Assembly: GCF_019052655.1 (NCBI RefSeq)
Contig: NZ_JAHQVB010000007.1
Coordinates: 1 to 55,772, forward strand
Source of the DNA: Holdemanella porci
GTDB taxonomy: Bacteria; Bacillota_I; Bacilli_A; Erysipelotrichales; Erysipelotrichaceae
Direction: 5' to 3'
Length of the DNA stretch: 55,772 bases
The position numbers and the translations under genes are program-made. Under the pieces are notes generated by a model. The model searched no databases. It worked only from the letters and a program-made list of their open reading frames with translations, and was not told where the DNA came from. Position 1 is the stretch's first letter. Each line of letters starts with the position of its first letter. Below are positions 35,429-45,232 of this stretch, piece after piece.

Positions 35429-36640
35429 ATGGAATACAAGAACGACAATAAATTTTATTTTGAAATTGAAAAAAGAATTCCTGGTCATTTAGGAAGAGCC
35501 GGAATTATACATACACCCCATGGAGACATCAAGACCCCTGCATTCATGTGTGTTGGAACACATGGTGAAGTTCGCTTTGTTTCTATGGAAGAATTAAAAA
35601 GTATTAATGCCCAAGCCATGTTGAGTAATGGATATCATTTACGAAACATTTCCCCAGAAATTGCTGAAAATGGAGGTTTATCCGCATGGTCAAAATGGAA
35701 CGGTCCAACTTTAACGGATTCCGGTGGCTTTCAAGTGATGTCTTTAGGTTCTGGCTGCGGAAAAGTTGTCAGCATGAAACGTGAAGACAATATGAAGAAT
35801 ACCGAAGAAGAAAAACGTTTGGCCCACGTAACCGAAGATGGAGTACACTTTCACGATCCATTTACAGGGCAAGAAGATTTTATTGGTCCAGAAGAAAGTA
35901 TGCAAATTCAATGTCGCATTGGAGCCGATATTCATATGGCTTATGATGAATTAACTTCTTTAGCCGATACATACGAATATAACGTTGAATCCTTGGCAAG
36001 AACTGAACGTTGGGCAAAGAGAAGTCTTGATGAACATAAGAAACATTGTGATGATTTAGGCTACCACCAATCTTTATATGGTGTCATTCAAGGTGGGCGT
36101 TGGGAAGATCTAAGAAGATCAACTTGTAAAAAGTACGCTCAAATGGATTTTGATGGTTATGGATTAGGTGGTGCTTTCCTTAAAGAAACGCTAGGTGATA
36201 TCTTAACTTGGTGTAACGAAGAACTCCCTGAAAATAAACCAAGACACTTATTAGGATTGTCTCATCCAGATGATATCTTGATTGGTACAGAAAATGGTGC
36301 CGACACATTCGATTGTGTAGCTCCTACTAGAGAGGCAAGACATGGAAGATTGTATACAATGCATGGTCCTATCAATTTATCAAAATATAGAGATAGCGAT
36401 GAAATCATTGATGAAGGTTGCGATTGTCCTACTTGTCTTTCTCATATCACACTTGGTGAATTAAGAAGACTATGGAAATCGCAAGACCGCACGGAATCCG
36501 CAAAGTATTTCGAACTTGCTTCTATACATAATCTTCGCTTTATCATCCGTTTAACTGAACAAGCTCGACAAGCTATTTTAGATGGAACATTTAAAGAATT
36601 CAAAGAATCTTTCTTAAATTCATACTACAAGAACAAGTAA
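35429..36640 (+). CDS. tgt: tRNA-guanine transglycosylase
   Basis: 403 residues from the ATG at 35429 (GGAGG 5 nt upstream); the open frame upstream to 35306 is unrelated. Key residues: DSGGFQVMSLG near 93, VIQGGRWEDLR, nucleophile region TFDCVAPTREARHGRLYT, and the zinc site CDCPTC with a downstream His. It swaps G34 of tRNA for preQ1 in the queuosine pathway. No queC-F genes or preQ1 riboswitch are visible here, so the base may be salvaged. Confidence 0.93.
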   Translation: MEYKNDNKFYFEIEKRIPGHLGRAGIIHTPHGDIKTPAFMCVGTHGEVRFVSMEELKSINAQAMLSNGYHLRNISPEIAENGGLSAWSKWNGPTLTDSGGFQVMSLGSGCGKVVSMKREDNMKNTEEEKRLAHVTEDGVHFHDPFTGQEDFIGPEESMQIQCRIGADIHMAYDELTSLADTYEYNVESLARTERWAKRSLDEHKKHCDDLGYHQSLYGVIQGGRWEDLRRSTCKKYAQMDFDGYGLGGAFLKETLGDILTWCNEELPENKPRHLLGLSHPDDILIGTENGADTFDCVAPTREARHGRLYTMHGPINLSKYRDSDEIIDEGCDCPTCLSHITLGELRRLWKSQDRTESAKYFELASIHNLRFIIRLTEQARQAILDGTFKEFKESFLNSYYKNK

Positions 36641-36657
36641 ATGCTTGTTCTTTTTTT
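36631..36657 (+). terminator. tgt terminator
   Basis: Stem GAACAAG / CTTGTTC with loop TAAATG overlapping the stop codon, then seven T. A second hairpin on the other strand (36659-36688, AAGAG..CTCTT arms) ends the convergent MetE-like gene. Confidence 0.85.
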
Positions 36658-36684
36658 GAAAAAAGAGAAATCAAACGATTCCTC

Positions 36685-37785
36685 TTAAATAAAATCTTGG
36701 CAAGATACCAATAAATCAATTTTCTTCCATTGTGTTTCCTCATCAATGCAGTTACCTTCTTCAACAGAGGCAAATCCACATTGTGGAGAAAGTGCAATAT
36801 TATCACCGACTACAGCTTTAGCTTGTTCATAACGTGCCTTAATCGCATCATGCTCTTCTAATTCTTTACGCTTTGTAGAAATCAAGCCAGCTACAAATGT
36901 ACGGCCAGTACCTTTTAAAACAGCCCATGGATCAAAGGTTCCACTACGAGCATCATCATATTCTACAAAATATCCATCGTATGGAATGCTCGCAACAGAC
37001 TTGGCAATCGTATCATAGAATCCATGGAACAATGGATTTCCTTTGAAGTTTCCTTTACAGAAGTGTGTTGCGATCTGCATGTCTTCTGGACGATTTTCTA
37101 AAGCCTTAGTACTTACACGTACAAACCAATCTAACACTTGTGCTTTTGTATAACCCAATCCTTCTACTTTTGATACAAATGTATCATCAATCATATAGGT
37201 CCATGAAGTATCATCAATTTGAATATAGCGACATCCATGATTGTAAAAATCACGAATAGCTGCCTGATATGCCAATCCAATATCATCAATGACTGCTTCA
37301 ATATCTGTTCCATAGTATGGCGTATCTTTGATACCTAACTGTAAAAAATGATCAATCAAAATCATGTTTGGTCCAGAAATACACTTCTTAGCTTCTACAC
37401 CATATTTACTTGCCTCATTCTTCAAGAAATCCCATGCGTACATTTCTTTATGTGCTTTATTTGGATCATAAGAAATCTTACCTTCAATCATACCTAATTC
37501 AATATGATTGTTTCTTCCATTAATAAATTTATCCAAATGTTTTGTCGTAAAACCACCAAATTCTTTTAACCAATCTAAATGCCACCAGCGACGACGGAAT
37601 TCTCCATCTGTCACAAACTTCAATCCATGTTGTACTTCCTTCGCAACTAATTTTGCGATTTGTTCATCCTCTACATCACGCAATTGTTCATATGTGATTT
37701 CATTATTATTAAATTTAGCACGGGTCTCTTTAATTTCCTGTGGTCTTAAAAAAGATCCTACAATATCATATTTAATATTCAACAT
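36685..37785 (-). CDS. MetE-like methionine synthase (YxjG/YxjH type)
   Basis: 366 residues, corresponding to the C-terminal catalytic half of cobalamin-independent methionine synthase. Start DIVGSFLRP and TDGEFRRRWWHLDW are typical for YxjG-like proteins. Zinc ligands HxC are visible in ATHFCKGNFKG and the last Cys in SPQCGFASVEEG. It likely transfers a methyl group to homocysteine, but the methyl donor of this subfamily is not settled. No SAM riboswitch or T-box is evident in the 126 bp upstream. Monocistronic, convergent with tgt. Confidence 0.82.
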   Translation of the reverse strand: MLNIKYDIVGSFLRPQEIKETRAKFNNNEITYEQLRDVEDEQIAKLVAKEVQHGLKFVTDGEFRRRWWHLDWLKEFGGFTTKHLDKFINGRNNHIELGMIEGKISYDPNKAHKEMYAWDFLKNEASKYGVEAKKCISGPNMILIDHFLQLGIKDTPYYGTDIEAVIDDIGLAYQAAIRDFYNHGCRYIQIDDTSWTYMIDDTFVSKVEGLGYTKAQVLDWFVRVSTKALENRPEDMQIATHFCKGNFKGNPLFHGFYDTIAKSVASIPYDGYFVEYDDARSGTFDPWAVLKGTGRTFVAGLISTKRKELEEHDAIKARYEQAKAVVGDNIALSPQCGFASVEEGNCIDEETQWKKIDLLVSCQDFI

Positions 37786-37911
37786 AAGTAATTTTCCTCC
37801 AACGTCATCATTTTATCATTTCTAGTTAATTATTGATAATATTTAATAATATACGCCCGTTATAACTTTTATCTATAATAAAAAAGAAAAGAATGTGATA
37901 AAATAATTTCT

Positions 37912-38946
37912 ATGAACACAAAATCATATATACTCAACCAATTTCAAACATACCCACAACTAGAACTACAGGATTTAATGAAATTTTTATACCAAAGCAG
38001 TTTTGGTTGTGAACACTTACTTTCAAATCCTGATACAGTTAAAAAACAGATCCAACAAGAACTCGACACAAAACTAGATACATGTAATTCCATTGAATAT
38101 CTAGATGGAAATTATGTTCGTCTTCATTTAAATTATGGATTGAGCGTAAATACACTGAGTACTTTATTTATTTTATCAAGTCAACAAGAAAAAAACGGCA
38201 AGGAACAGCTCGAAGAAAAGCTTCAAATCCTTATCGATATGATTTCCAATCAAGAACTTCCATTTTCTTTAAACAACGCTAAGGTAACTCTTTTAAAATG
38301 GAAAGAAGATGGATATCCTGCCATTCATCATTCCAATACATTCAATCAATTGTACCATCCATCTTATCGCTTAATACATAAAAAGTACGTTCCTTTCTTA
38401 AAACTATTTAAGCATATCGACAACAAGCATCCTTCTATTATTTCAATCGACGGACGTTGTGCTTCGGGTAAGACTACACTTTCAAATCTTTTAAAACAAA
38501 TATATGACTGTAACGTATTTAAAATGGATGACTTTTTCTTACAACCCCATCAAAGGACAAAGGAAAGGCTTGAAAGTCCTGGAGAAAATGTAGACCATGA
38601 GCGCTTTGAACAAGAGGTCTTGATTCCACTATCAAAACATGAAGATATAAAGCTGCATAAATTCAATTGTTCAACTTTGTCAATACAATCTGCTCACTTA
38701 ATTCCATATAAATCATTTAATGTCATTGAAGGTTCTTATTCGATGCACTCAGATCTTCAAAAATATTATTCGTATTCTGTTTTCTTAACCGTGAGTAAAG
38801 AAGAACAACTTTCAAGACTTGAAAAAAGGAACCCGAATATGTTGAACAATTTTATTCAACGATGGATTCCTTTAGAAGAACTTTATTTTAAAACTTTTTC
38901 AATCCAAGACATATGTGACATAAAAATAGATACATCAAAGGCCTAA
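37912..38946 (+). CDS. Uridine kinase-like P-loop protein with extra N-terminal domain
   Basis: 344 residues. C-terminal half is a P-loop kinase: Walker A SIDGRCASGKTTLSNLL (about 178-194), substrate motif FKMDDFFLQPHQRT (~203) and VIEGSYSMH (~270), as in uridine/phosphoribulokinase-like proteins. N-terminal ~165 residues (LMKFLYQSSFGCEHLL...YVRLHLNYG) form a conserved domain of unknown role that I know only from such fusions. Substrate unproven. Plus-strand gene, convergent with nptA and sharing a terminator. Confidence 0.7.
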   Translation: MNTKSYILNQFQTYPQLELQDLMKFLYQSSFGCEHLLSNPDTVKKQIQQELDTKLDTCNSIEYLDGNYVRLHLNYGLSVNTLSTLFILSSQQEKNGKEQLEEKLQILIDMISNQELPFSLNNAKVTLLKWKEDGYPAIHHSNTFNQLYHPSYRLIHKKYVPFLKLFKHIDNKHPSIISIDGRCASGKTTLSNLLKQIYDCNVFKMDDFFLQPHQRTKERLESPGENVDHERFEQEVLIPLSKHEDIKLHKFNCSTLSIQSAHLIPYKSFNVIEGSYSMHSDLQKYYSYSVFLTVSKEEQLSRLEKRNPNMLNNFIQRWIPLEELYFKTFSIQDICDIKIDTSKA

Positions 38947-38961
38947 ATCATCAGGCCTTAT
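38939..38961. terminator. Bidirectional terminator between kinase-like gene and nptA
   Basis: Stem AAGGCCT / AGGCCTT with a nine-base loop (AAATCATC), overlapping the stop codon of the plus-strand gene and facing the end of nptA at 38967. Confidence 0.75.
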
Positions 38962-38966
38962 TTACA

Positions 38967-40775
38967 TTATTCAACTTGTTCATCTTCCATACTAACAATA
39001 CGACCTTCTCTTTGTCCAAGATCATATTTTTCACGGTACTCAGCCAATGTTGTTTTATAATCGTCACCTTCAATCGCATATACTCTGGAATCGTGAATAT
39101 GAATATCTGTATCTTTTTCACGAATCTTAATCAAAGCCACCATACTACTTGCACAGTGTGTGGCGATACGGTTTAAACTATTTAATAAATCATTGAATAC
39201 TGTACCTTCTTCAAGACCACAGTTTCCTTGTGATAAACGTTCAACGTGACACAATTTCATTTCATCACAAAGTCCACGAATGACAATTCCTAATGGAGAT
39301 ACGCGTCGAGCCAAAGCTAAATCATCTTCTAAATAAGCATGATATGTCATATTCATTGATTCACGAACGGCCTCCACAACAAGGTTTAACTCATCCATAG
39401 CGGCATTTGACATTTCCATACGATTTTCATTGATACTCTTTGACATCTCGGCAATATCTGCAGCGTGATCCCCAATTCTTTCAAAGTCACTAATTGTATG
39501 AAGATATAAAGAAGCTTGTCGAGTTTGCTCTGTATTTAATGCTTGTTTTGTCAGCTGCATTAAATAAGAGCCTAAACGTGCTTCATATTTATCAATCAAA
39601 TTTTCTTTACGATGTACTTTATCATATTTTTCTGGTTTAAACTCATTTATCAAGTTCATTGAACGATTCACGTTATTACGCACCTTTTTAGCCATACCAT
39701 TCATGACACGATGACATTGTGCAATCGCCAAAGCAGGATACGGAATCAAACGTTCTTCTAGTAAATCAAAGTCAGCTTGTTCTTCTAGATCTTCTGGACT
39801 GTCTTTGACAATACGCATCAATAATTTTTCAATTTGGGGAATAAACCAGAATAAAACTAATACATTTCCACAACGAATAGCTGTATTCATTAATGCGATA
39901 TTTACTGGAGACATAACTTCATTCACAAAGCTATACTGCATAAATATATTTGAACCATAGAATAGAATTGACCAGATAATCATACCAAATAAGTCGTTGA
40001 TCAAATATTCTAATGCGGTACGTTTACCATTTTTATTTGCGCTTAAGGCAGAAATCAACACAGGACATGCAGCACCAATACCAATTCCTAAGTTAATTGG
40101 AAAGGCTGCCGCAAATGTCAATGAGCCTGTCATAGATAGTGCTTGTAAGATACCAACCGCTGCACTAGCACTTTGTAAAACAGCAGTAAACAAAATACCT
40201 ACTAGAATACCCATTACTGGATTTGAGAACATTGTAAGCATACTAATGAATGTTTCGTTTGTTCTTAAAGGAGAAACGGCTCCGCTCATTTGTTGCATAC
40301 CTGTCATTAAAATCGCAAAACCAAGCATGATATTTCCAACATTTTTATGTGTAGTACGTTTTCCAAATGTCTTTAAACAAATACCAATAAACGCAAACAA
40401 CGTTGTGATCGTAACTGTTGAAAATAAGCTTGCGATCCCACTAGAACCACCTACATAAGATAAACACAATATCCAACCGGTAATACTTGTACCAATATTA
40501 GCACCCATGATAATACCGATAGCTTGTCTTAGTTTCATCATACCTGAGTTAACAAAACCAATGACCATTACTGTCGTAGCACTACTAGACTGAATAACAG
40601 AAGTAACACCTGCACCTAAGGCAACACCTTTTAAGCTTGTGTTTGTCATCTTGTACAAGAATGCTTCTAACTTGTTACCGGCTACGCTTTTTAGCCCATC
40701 GCCCATTAATGACATACCGAACAAAAATAACGCAATGCCTCCTAATAGGGATAAGACCATTGTAACTATTTCCAT
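38967..40775 (-). CDS. Na+/phosphate cotransporter with PhoU-like domain (NptA)
   Basis: 602 residues. N-terminal membrane half (1-310) has two PNaS repeats with the QSS-type motifs VIQSSSATTVMVIGF (~62) and VLQSASAAVGILQAL (~200). C-terminal half (~340-560) is a helical PhoU-like domain (YLHTISDFERIGDHAADIAEMS). This is the NptA/YjbB architecture for Na+-driven phosphate transport. No pst or pho genes lie near. A candidate promoter lies at 40838-40866. Confidence 0.92.
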   Translation of the reverse strand: MEIVTMVLSLLGGIALFLFGMSLMGDGLKSVAGNKLEAFLYKMTNTSLKGVALGAGVTSVIQSSSATTVMVIGFVNSGMMKLRQAIGIIMGANIGTSITGWILCLSYVGGSSGIASLFSTVTITTLFAFIGICLKTFGKRTTHKNVGNIMLGFAILMTGMQQMSGAVSPLRTNETFISMLTMFSNPVMGILVGILFTAVLQSASAAVGILQALSMTGSLTFAAAFPINLGIGIGAACPVLISALSANKNGKRTALEYLINDLFGMIIWSILFYGSNIFMQYSFVNEVMSPVNIALMNTAIRCGNVLVLFWFIPQIEKLLMRIVKDSPEDLEEQADFDLLEERLIPYPALAIAQCHRVMNGMAKKVRNNVNRSMNLINEFKPEKYDKVHRKENLIDKYEARLGSYLMQLTKQALNTEQTRQASLYLHTISDFERIGDHAADIAEMSKSINENRMEMSNAAMDELNLVVEAVRESMNMTYHAYLEDDLALARRVSPLGIVIRGLCDEMKLCHVERLSQGNCGLEEGTVFNDLLNSLNRIATHCASSMVALIKIREKDTDIHIHDSRVYAIEGDDYKTTLAEYREKYDLGQREGRIVSMEDEQVE

Positions 40776-40837
40776 CTTGAACTCCTTTATAAAATGAATA
40801 TTTAATTTTCAATTTTTACGCAAATTGCAACGTCTTT

Positions 40838-40866
40838 ATTATGCAATAAAAACAATGTCAAAACAA
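40838..40866 (-). promoter_or_regulatory. Candidate nptA promoter
   Basis: On the minus strand TTGTTT (40861-40866), 17-base spacer, CATAAT (40838-40843), 60 nt before the start codon. Confidence 0.45.
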
Positions 40867-40919
40867 TATTAAATTTGTGTTAATTTTCTGTAAAATGAAG
40901 TTTTTTTTCTGAAAACGCT

Positions 40920-40956
40920 AAAAAAAAAGATGACTTTAGAAGCCTAAAATCATCTT
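40920..40956 (-). terminator. Terminator after M50 protease gene
   Basis: Stem AAGATGATTTTAG / CTAAAGTCATCTT with loop GCTT, overlapping the stop at 40936, then nine T on the minus strand. It ends the long operon that starts upstream at the nitroreductase gene. Confidence 0.85.
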
Positions 40957-41577
40957 TGCGATCATCTCAAAAAATTGAATCATATTTGAACGTAACATAC
41001 CCAACGGATAATCTAATAAACCTGAAAAAATCAGTGAGATAAATAATAGATTCATCCATGGTGCACCATCAATAAATTTATAGTATTTATCATCGGGTAA
41101 AAACGAAAACAATACTTTTGAGCCATCTAATGGTGGTACTGGAATCAAGTTAAAAATGCCAAATCCAGTTGAAATCAATCCTGTATATGTCAATGTATTC
41201 GATATCAAATATCCTACACTAGACATCATAAAATATGGAGCAAATTTATAGAGTGCATAAAATAAGAATACACAAATAAAACTTAATAGAAAGTTTGCGA
41301 TTGGACCCGCAAAACTTGTCCATATGATTCCTGTCTTCGCATCTTTGTAGTAACGTGCATCCACGGGTACTGGTTTTGCCCAGCCAAATCCACATACTAA
41401 TAGACAGACAAGTCCAATCCAGTCAACGTGTTTAAAAGGATTTAAGCTCAATCTACCTTCCATCTTAGCCGTAGGATCTCCCATCCAATAGGACACAAGT
41501 CCATGTGCCATTTCATGAATCGACATGGAAAGAACAACGGCAATGACAAGATAAATAATATTTGATAAATTAAACAT
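40936..41577 (-). CDS. Site-2 protease family (M50) membrane metallopeptidase
   Basis: 213 residues, about five helices. Zinc motif HEMAH in the first helix (about residue 21) and the distal NLIPVPPLDGSKVLF (about residue 140) with the third ligand Asp are intact. Short form without PDZ domain, like YwhC/rhomboid-like S2P. It should cut proteins within the membrane; the substrate is unknown. It overlaps ychF by 8 nt. Confidence 0.9.
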   Translation of the reverse strand: MFNLSNIIYLVIAVVLSMSIHEMAHGLVSYWMGDPTAKMEGRLSLNPFKHVDWIGLVCLLVCGFGWAKPVPVDARYYKDAKTGIIWTSFAGPIANFLLSFICVFLFYALYKFAPYFMMSSVGYLISNTLTYTGLISTGFGIFNLIPVPPLDGSKVLFSFLPDDKYYKFIDGAPWMNLLFISLIFSGLLDYPLGMLRSNMIQFFEMIAKMILGF

Positions 41578-42673
41578 TAAATCTAAAGTGCATTACATCG
41601 CCATCTTGAACGACATAATCCTTTCCTTCTAGGCGTAAGCGTCCTGCTTCTTTAATAGCTAATTCGCTACCCAATTCATCGATATCTTCAAAACGATATA
41701 CTTCAGCACGAATAAATCCCTTCTTGAAATCTGTGTGGATAACACCTGCACAATCCGGTGCTTTCATGCCTTTTTTAAATGTCCATGCACGACATTCATC
41801 TTCTCCAGCCGTTAAGAATGTACATAAATCCAATACGGCATAAGCCTTTTGAATCAATTGATCCAAACCAGATGTTTCAACACCTAATTCTTCTAAGAAA
41901 GCATCTTTTTCTTCTTTATCTAAACCAGACAATTCTTCTTCCATTTGCGCACATAAGGCAACAACCTGGTTATTCTGGCTTTGTGCATATTCTTTTACTT
42001 GATTATAGTAAGCACATGAATCTGGATCCATGATACCTTCATCATCTAAGTTGGCAACATAGATCATAGGTTTAGCTGTCAATAAGTTATAGCCTTTCAT
42101 CAAGATTTGTTCATCTTCATTCAATTCTAATGAACGAGCTGGTTTTCCTTCTTCTAAGATTGGTTGTAAACGATCTAATAAAGCCAATTCATCCAATGAT
42201 TCTTTATCCTTGTTTGTCTTAGCCTTACGTTCGATTTTACTTCTACGATTTTCAATTGTCTGAAGATCCGCTAAAGTTAATTCTAGATTAATAATTTCAA
42301 TATCACGAATTGGATCTACACTATTTTCAACGTGTGTTATATCTGGATTATCAAAACAACGAACTACGTGACAAATCGCATCTGTTAAACGAATGTTTGA
42401 TAAGAATTGGTTACCAAGCCCTTCACCTTGACTTGCTCCCTTAACTAATCCCGCAATATCTGTAAATTCAAATGTTGTATAGATTGTTTTTTTTGGATTG
42501 AAGATTTCAACTAAGCGATCAATACGATAGTCTGGTACTTCTACAACGCCTACATTGGGCTGAATTGTCGCAAATGGATAGTTTGCGGCTTCTACCTGTG
42601 ATTTCGTGATAGCGTTAAATAAAGTTGACTTTCCTACGTTTGGAAGACCAACGATTCCTGCAGTTAATGGCAT
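41570..42673 (-). CDS. ychF: Redox-regulated ATPase/GTPase YchF
   Basis: 367 residues, standard length. G1 GLPNVGKSTLFNAITKS at the N-terminus, G3 DIAGLVKGASQGEGLGNQFL, coiled-coil insert (~130-200), and the C-terminal TGS domain ending KDYVVQDGDVMHFRFNV. YchF is a ribosome-associated P-loop protein that prefers ATP. The gene lies 18 nt after the DUF951 gene, as in many Firmicutes. Confidence 0.97.
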   Translation of the reverse strand: MPLTAGIVGLPNVGKSTLFNAITKSQVEAANYPFATIQPNVGVVEVPDYRIDRLVEIFNPKKTIYTTFEFTDIAGLVKGASQGEGLGNQFLSNIRLTDAICHVVRCFDNPDITHVENSVDPIRDIEIINLELTLADLQTIENRRSKIERKAKTNKDKESLDELALLDRLQPILEEGKPARSLELNEDEQILMKGYNLLTAKPMIYVANLDDEGIMDPDSCAYYNQVKEYAQSQNNQVVALCAQMEEELSGLDKEEKDAFLEELGVETSGLDQLIQKAYAVLDLCTFLTAGEDECRAWTFKKGMKAPDCAGVIHTDFKKGFIRAEVYRFEDIDELGSELAIKEAGRLRLEGKDYVVQDGDVMHFRFNV

Positions 42674-42691
42674 AAATTCAATACATCCTCT

Positions 42692-42883
42692 CTATTCTTC
42701 TTCATGTCGAATTACTTTTTTTAATTTCTTTTCAAATTTTTGTCTAGGCATTAAAACACTGGCTCCACAACCTAAACATTTAATGCGAATATCAGCACCC
42801 ATACGAATAATTTTCCATTCATTGGACTTATGACAAGGATGCTCTTTTTTCATTTCTACAATATCATTTAATCCATATTCCAT
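42692..42883 (-). CDS. DUF951 family small zinc-ribbon-like protein
   Basis: 63 residues from ATG 42883 (AAGGAGAA 6 nt upstream); the longer frame to 42943 overlaps folD without support. Family pattern: DIVEMKKEHPCHKSNEWKIIRMGADIRIKCLGCG, with cysteines CLGC plus an earlier Cys, ending MPRQKFEKKLKKVI. DUF951 genes sit next to ychF in many Firmicutes. Molecular function unknown. Confidence 0.9.
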   Translation of the reverse strand: MEYGLNDIVEMKKEHPCHKSNEWKIIRMGADIRIKCLGCGASVLMPRQKFEKKLKKVIRHEEE

Positions 42884-42885
42884 AA

Positions 42886-43740
42886 TTATTCTCCTTGCAC
42901 ATGCATATGATATGCATCCAGCGTATTCGATAATAACATACAAACCGTCATTGGACCAACACCTTTTGGCACTGGACTTGCATAACTTGCCTTTTTTGCA
43001 ACCGATTCAAAGTCACAATCCCCTACAAGTTTTCCATTGACACGATTGATACCTACATCAATAACGACAGCTCCTTCTTTTACCCAATTTTCATTGACCA
43101 TTTGAGCAACACCCATCGCAACAATTAAAATGTCGGCTTGTGAAGCAATCTTTTCAATATCCGGTGTCTTTGAATGAACGATTGTCACTGTCGCATTCCG
43201 ATTTTGAAGCAACAGCGCAATTGGTTTGCCTACAAGGTTACTTCTTCCACAGACCACAGCACGTTTACCAGATAAATCTTTACATCCAATGGAATCTAAC
43301 ATAGCCATAACACCTTGTGGCGTACAAGGAATAAATCCTGGACGATTCGTAAGTAAACAACCAGCATTCATGGGGTGTAAGCCATCTACATCTTTTTGTG
43401 GATCAATCAATTCTAAGGCTGCTGTTTCATCCAAATGCGAAGGTAAAGGCATTTGCACTAAAATACCATCGACTTCAGAATCTAGGTTCAAACTCATAAT
43501 CACATCATTTAATTCTTTTTGCGATACATTTTCGTCTAGACGAATTGTTCTTTGAAGCATCCCAATAGAAGAACAAGCCTTTTCTTTACCACGAACATAA
43601 GACATACTTGCGGGATTATTTCCAACAAGTACAACACTTAATAATGGTAGCCTTGCCCCTTCTGCACGGATATCATCAATTTTTTGTTTCATATCCGCCT
43701 TGATTCGATCCGCAAGTGTATTTCCATATATAATTTCCAT
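42886..43740 (-). CDS. folD: Bifunctional methylenetetrahydrofolate dehydrogenase/cyclohydrolase
   Basis: 284 residues. Catalytic Lys in SYVRGKEKACSSIG (~50), GILVQMPLPSHLD (~93), DPQKDVDGLHP (~115), NAD(P) motif GRSNLVGKPIALLL (~165) and C-terminal PVPKGVGPMTVCMLL. It interconverts 5,10-methylene- and 10-formyl-THF. ATG shares its A with the TAA of dtd (TAATG), so translation is coupled. Confidence 0.96.
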   Translation of the reverse strand: MEIIYGNTLADRIKADMKQKIDDIRAEGARLPLLSVVLVGNNPASMSYVRGKEKACSSIGMLQRTIRLDENVSQKELNDVIMSLNLDSEVDGILVQMPLPSHLDETAALELIDPQKDVDGLHPMNAGCLLTNRPGFIPCTPQGVMAMLDSIGCKDLSGKRAVVCGRSNLVGKPIALLLQNRNATVTIVHSKTPDIEKIASQADILIVAMGVAQMVNENWVKEGAVVIDVGINRVNGKLVGDCDFESVAKKASYASPVPKGVGPMTVCMLLSNTLDAYHMHVQGE

Positions 43741-44189
43741 TAAAATAACTCCTTTGAATCCAATACAATTGTTACTGGACCATCATTCAATAATTCAATC
43801 TTCATATCAGCACCAAAAATACCTGTTTCAACGTGCATACCTTGTTCTTGTAGTTTCTGATTGAATTGATCATACAATGTTGTAGCTAAATCTGGCTTAC
43901 CTGCATTTGTAAAACTTGGGCGATTCCCCTTTTTACAATCCGCATATAAGGTAAATTGAGAAATAGAAAGAATACTTCCTTCTACGTCTTGAATGGATTT
44001 ATTCATCTTCCCGTTTTCATCTTCAAAAATTCGCAAGAATAAAATCTTATGAATCATTTTATCAATAATTTCATTTGTATCTTCATTATTGAATCCTACA
44101 AAAATACAATATCCATAATCAATTTGACCTGTTATTTGACCATCTATCGTACATTTTGCGTTCTTTGCCCTTTGAATTACTACTCTCAT
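43740..44189 (-). CDS. dtd: D-aminoacyl-tRNA deacylase
   Basis: 149 residues from ATG 44189 (GGAGAAAAAAGG upstream); frame open to 44210 but that part lies in ispF. Family motifs RVVIQRAKNAKCTIDG, SISQFTLYADCKKGNRPSF (catalytic SQ-T) and the Gly-cisPro GPVTIVLDS are intact. It removes D-amino acids from mischarged tRNA. Overlaps ispF by 4 nt. Confidence 0.95.
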   Translation of the reverse strand: MRVVIQRAKNAKCTIDGQITGQIDYGYCIFVGFNNEDTNEIIDKMIHKILFLRIFEDENGKMNKSIQDVEGSILSISQFTLYADCKKGNRPSFTNAGKPDLATTLYDQFNQKLQEQGMHVETGIFGADMKIELLNDGPVTIVLDSKELF

Positions 44190-44671
44190 CCTTTTTTCTC
44201 CAATATACAAACACTAAGGCTTACAATGCCCTCTTCATTTCCTACAAAGCCAAGTTTTTCTCCACGCGTAGCCTTAATTGAAACATCTTCTATATCACAA
44301 TGCAATGCATTTGAAATATTCGTTCGCATAGAAATAATGTGTGGTACCATTTTAGGTCTTTCGGCCAAAATAGTCGCATCTACATTACCAATCTGATATC
44401 CCATTTCATCCATCATATCATAGATATGTCCTAATAAAACAAGACTGTTCGCATCTTTATATTTAGGATCTGTATCCGGAAAATGTTTTCCTAAATCACC
44501 TAGTGCAAGAGCTCCTAAAATACTTTCGCCAATCGCATGTGTTAAAACATCGGCATCCGAATGTCCTAAAAGTCCTTTAGAATGTTCAATTTCAACACCG
44601 CCCAAAATAAGTTTACGACCCTCTACAAGCTGATGAATATCTACCGCCTGTCCAATACGTATATTATGCAT
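44186..44671 (-). CDS. ispF: 2-C-methyl-D-erythritol 2,4-cyclodiphosphate synthase
   Basis: 161 residues. Metal site D-x-H in QAVDIHQLVEGR, GLLGHSDADVLTHAI, and KATRGEKLGFVGNEEGI near the end are the IspF signatures. MEP isoprenoid pathway. No ispD neighbour in the window, which is a common arrangement elsewhere. Overlaps the nitroreductase gene by 8 nt. Confidence 0.95.
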   Translation of the reverse strand: MHNIRIGQAVDIHQLVEGRKLILGGVEIEHSKGLLGHSDADVLTHAIGESILGALALGDLGKHFPDTDPKYKDANSLVLLGHIYDMMDEMGYQIGNVDATILAERPKMVPHIISMRTNISNALHCDIEDVSIKATRGEKLGFVGNEEGIVSLSVCILEKKG

Positions 44672-45179
44672 AAACCACCTTAGACGTTCTTTCAGCGCGA
44701 TTTTTAAGCTCTTCGTTTCTATAGCCTAAAATACAATGTCCAATACCTTCATAAGATTCTGGTATTCCCCATTTGTCTTTTAATTCTTTACCATATTCAG
44801 TTTCAAACACTTCTTTAGCACGGTGGATCCAACATGAATCAACACCTAAGGCATTTGCAGCATTCATTAAATTCCCCATAGCCAAAGCTCCATCGTATAA
44901 ATATGTAGGTGCATGAGTATCCGCGAAGACAATAATCAAACTTTTTGCGCCATAAAACGGGTCTGCCGATGAATTCATAACCTCTGCATTCTTTTTAGAT
45001 AATTCTTTTACTAATTCTTCATCCTCAACAGCGACAAAGGCAAAGATTTGACGATTCATGCCACTAGGTGCACATTGCCCGGCATAAATAATTTTTTCAA
45101 CCAAATCATGACTCACCTTTTTGTTATTATATTTTCTTACACTTCTTCTCTCTACAAGATTTTTATATGCTTCATTCAT
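44664..45179 (-). CDS. Nitroreductase family FMN protein
   Basis: 171 residues from ATG 45179 (GGAGG 9 nt upstream); longer frame to 45215 not supported. N-terminal ERRSVRKYNNKKV and GQCAPSGMNRQIFAFV are the FMN-binding patterns of the NfsB/NfsA-like fold; C-terminal GIGHCILGYRNEE. Small single-domain form. Substrate cannot be assigned. First gene of the operon running to the M50 protease. Confidence 0.88.
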   Translation of the reverse strand: MNEAYKNLVERRSVRKYNNKKVSHDLVEKIIYAGQCAPSGMNRQIFAFVAVEDEELVKELSKKNAEVMNSSADPFYGAKSLIIVFADTHAPTYLYDGALAMGNLMNAANALGVDSCWIHRAKEVFETEYGKELKDKWGIPESYEGIGHCILGYRNEELKNRAERTSKVVYA

Positions 45180-45232
45180 AATATTTTGCCTCCAAAACCA
45201 CCTCATATTATACAATACAAAATCTTATTATA

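Noticed and set aside
37786..37911. SAM riboswitch or T-box before the MetE-like gene
   Set aside because: Gap is too short and shows neither a T-box motif nor an S-box pattern.
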